Part shown: positions 5,400 to 5,905 of the stretch, one piece after another
Layout: every line of letters starts with the position of its first letter
Numbering within the stretch: position 1 is the first letter of the stretch
Assembly: GCA_017416885.1 (NCBI GenBank)
Contig: JAFQAM010000262.1
Span: forward strand, 1-5,905
Length of the DNA stretch: 5,905 nt
Origin: Clostridia bacterium
Lineage (GTDB): Bacteria > Bacillota > Clostridia > Oscillospirales > CAG-272
Direction: 5' to 3'
Made by a program: the position numbers and the translations under genes
The notes under the pieces: model-generated
What the model saw: only the letters and a program-made list of their open reading frames with translations
Databases searched by the model: none
Told to the model about the DNA's origin: nothing

Positions 5400-5430
5400 A
5401 ATACCTTGCTATTGTATCATAGCAAGGTAT
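5400..5430 (-). terminator. Hairpin between asparagine synthetase and MFS genes, possible terminator
   Basis: ATACCTTGCTA (5401-5411) pairs perfectly with TAGCAAGGTAT (5420-5430), 11-12 bp around a 6-8 base loop. On the minus strand it is followed by TATTATTTT, an interrupted U-tract, 12 bases after the asnB stop. It probably ends the asnB transcript, but it also contains the -10 box of the next promoter, so a regulatory role is possible. Confidence 0.65.
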
Positions 5431-5439
5431 AAAAATCAA
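5411..5439 (-). promoter_or_regulatory. Promoter of the MFS transporter gene
   Basis: On the minus strand TTGATT (5439-5434) and TACAAT (5416-5411) are 17 bases apart, with TGA before the -10 box (extended -10). The -10 lies in the loop of the 5401-5430 inverted repeat, and transcription would begin in its second arm, leaving a leader of roughly 33 bases before the ATG. Confidence 0.65.
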
Positions 5440-5441
5440 GA

Positions 5442-5905
5442 TTAAATAAGATTTATTTTGTATTTTTCCATCCAATAATCAAACTGTATCAGCCAAGCCA
5501 CCATTTGAGGCGCGCTCATTAATTGCCCAAACCAAGTACCGTTTGAATTAAGCATTTGATTTAGCTTATCAGTATCAAGCGCCTCGTATAAGTATGAGCC
5601 TTTTTTTAGCCTGCATTCAAGCAGCTTAATAACCGCTTTTGTATATTCGGGATTGTGTGTTTTAGGATAGGGGCTTTTCTTTCTCCAAAGAATTTTATCA
5701 GGCAAATATCCTTCCATGCTATTGCGTAAAAGAGATTTTTCAACACCGTTTTCAAACTTGATTTCCCAAGGCACATTGAAAATAAATTCGTAAATTCTAT
5801 GGTCGGCAAAGGGCACTCTTATTTCCACTCCGCTTGCCATACTCATTCTGTCCTTCCTCTGTAATAGAGAGGTCATAAAGTAATTAACCGATAAGTACGA
5901 GGCGC
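5442..5905 (-). CDS. asnB: Asparagine synthetase (glutamine-hydrolysing), C-terminal part, 5' end off window
   Basis: The frame is open to the right edge: codons before the ATG at 5876 read ASYLSVNYF, so that ATG is internal. About 154 residues are visible, the end of a protein usually 600-630 residues long. They belong to the ATP-dependent synthetase domain, which makes asparagine from aspartate with ammonia delivered from glutamine by the N-terminal glutaminase domain (off window). Markers are LLQRKDRMSMASGVEIRVPFADHR, then DKILWRKKSPYPKTHNPEY, then WFGQLMSAPQMVAWLIQFDYW near the end. The KDRMSMA and RVPF-x-DH blocks and the RKKSPYPKTH segment are characteristic of class B enzymes, closest to the longer Firmicutes AsnB/AsnO type by recall. 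It is cytoplasmic. The stop is followed by a hairpin at 5401-5430. Nothing suggests truncation apart from the window edge. Confidence 0.92.
   Translation of the reverse strand, partial: ASYLSVNYFMTSLLQRKDRMSMASGVEIRVPFADHRIYEFIFNVPWEIKFENGVEKSLLRNSMEGYLPDKILWRKKSPYPKTHNPEYTKAVIKLLECRLKKGSYLYEALDTDKLNQMLNSNGTWFGQLMSAPQMVAWLIQFDYWMEKYKINLI

Noticed and set aside
5606..5876. Independent short proteins on the minus strand (start at 5876, or 67 codons at 5606-5809)
   Set aside because: The first is the in-frame C-terminal part of asparagine synthetase, whose frame continues to the window edge; the second is an out-of-frame shadow.

Overview
The window looks like low-GC Firmicutes DNA, probably an uncultured or gut-type member of the Clostridia. 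The reasons are strong AGAGGTG/AAAGGAG ribosome binding sites, AT-rich intergenic DNA, sigma-A-like promoters, Firmicutes-type lipoproteins (LFAC and LFSC lipoboxes) and a MerR regulator with a BmrR-type promoter. Nothing in the sequence fixes a genus.

Layout. Positions 1-351 (+) hold the C-terminal part of a Rep_3 (RepB-type) replication initiator, cut by the left edge. By hand count it is about 43% GC, visibly richer than what follows. A strong hairpin at 355-388 ends it and faces the minus-strand genes. From 3936 down to 402, five minus-strand genes form a probable operon: a 505-residue MerR-family regulator with an unusual duplicated C-terminal sensor region, two paralogous small lipoproteins, a two-helix membrane protein with a C-terminal zinc ribbon, and a five-helix membrane protein. 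Two gene junctions leave a single base between stop and start. The operon has a MerR-type promoter (TTGACT, 19-base spacer, TATACT) directly in front of the regulator gene, so it is very likely autoregulated. Upstream lie two tandem terminators and then a 12-helix MFS transporter (5371-4169) with its own 17-base-spacer promoter. The right edge holds the C-terminal end of a glutamine-dependent asparagine synthetase (AsnB), also on the minus strand.

How the genes may work together. The regulator has the DNA-binding, coiled-coil and GyrI-like ligand domains of multidrug-sensing MerR proteins, but the genes it appears to control are not a pump or a modifying enzyme. They are all predicted to be envelope proteins without recognised function. 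The most interesting reading is a compact, ligand-induced envelope module: a cytoplasmic sensor, two surface lipoproteins and two membrane proteins. The MFS and asparagine synthetase genes lie behind terminators and probably form separate units. The Rep_3 fragment suggests that the left end adjoins a plasmid, a chromid or an integrated element; this window cannot tell which.

No tRNA, rRNA, CRISPR array or transposase is visible.
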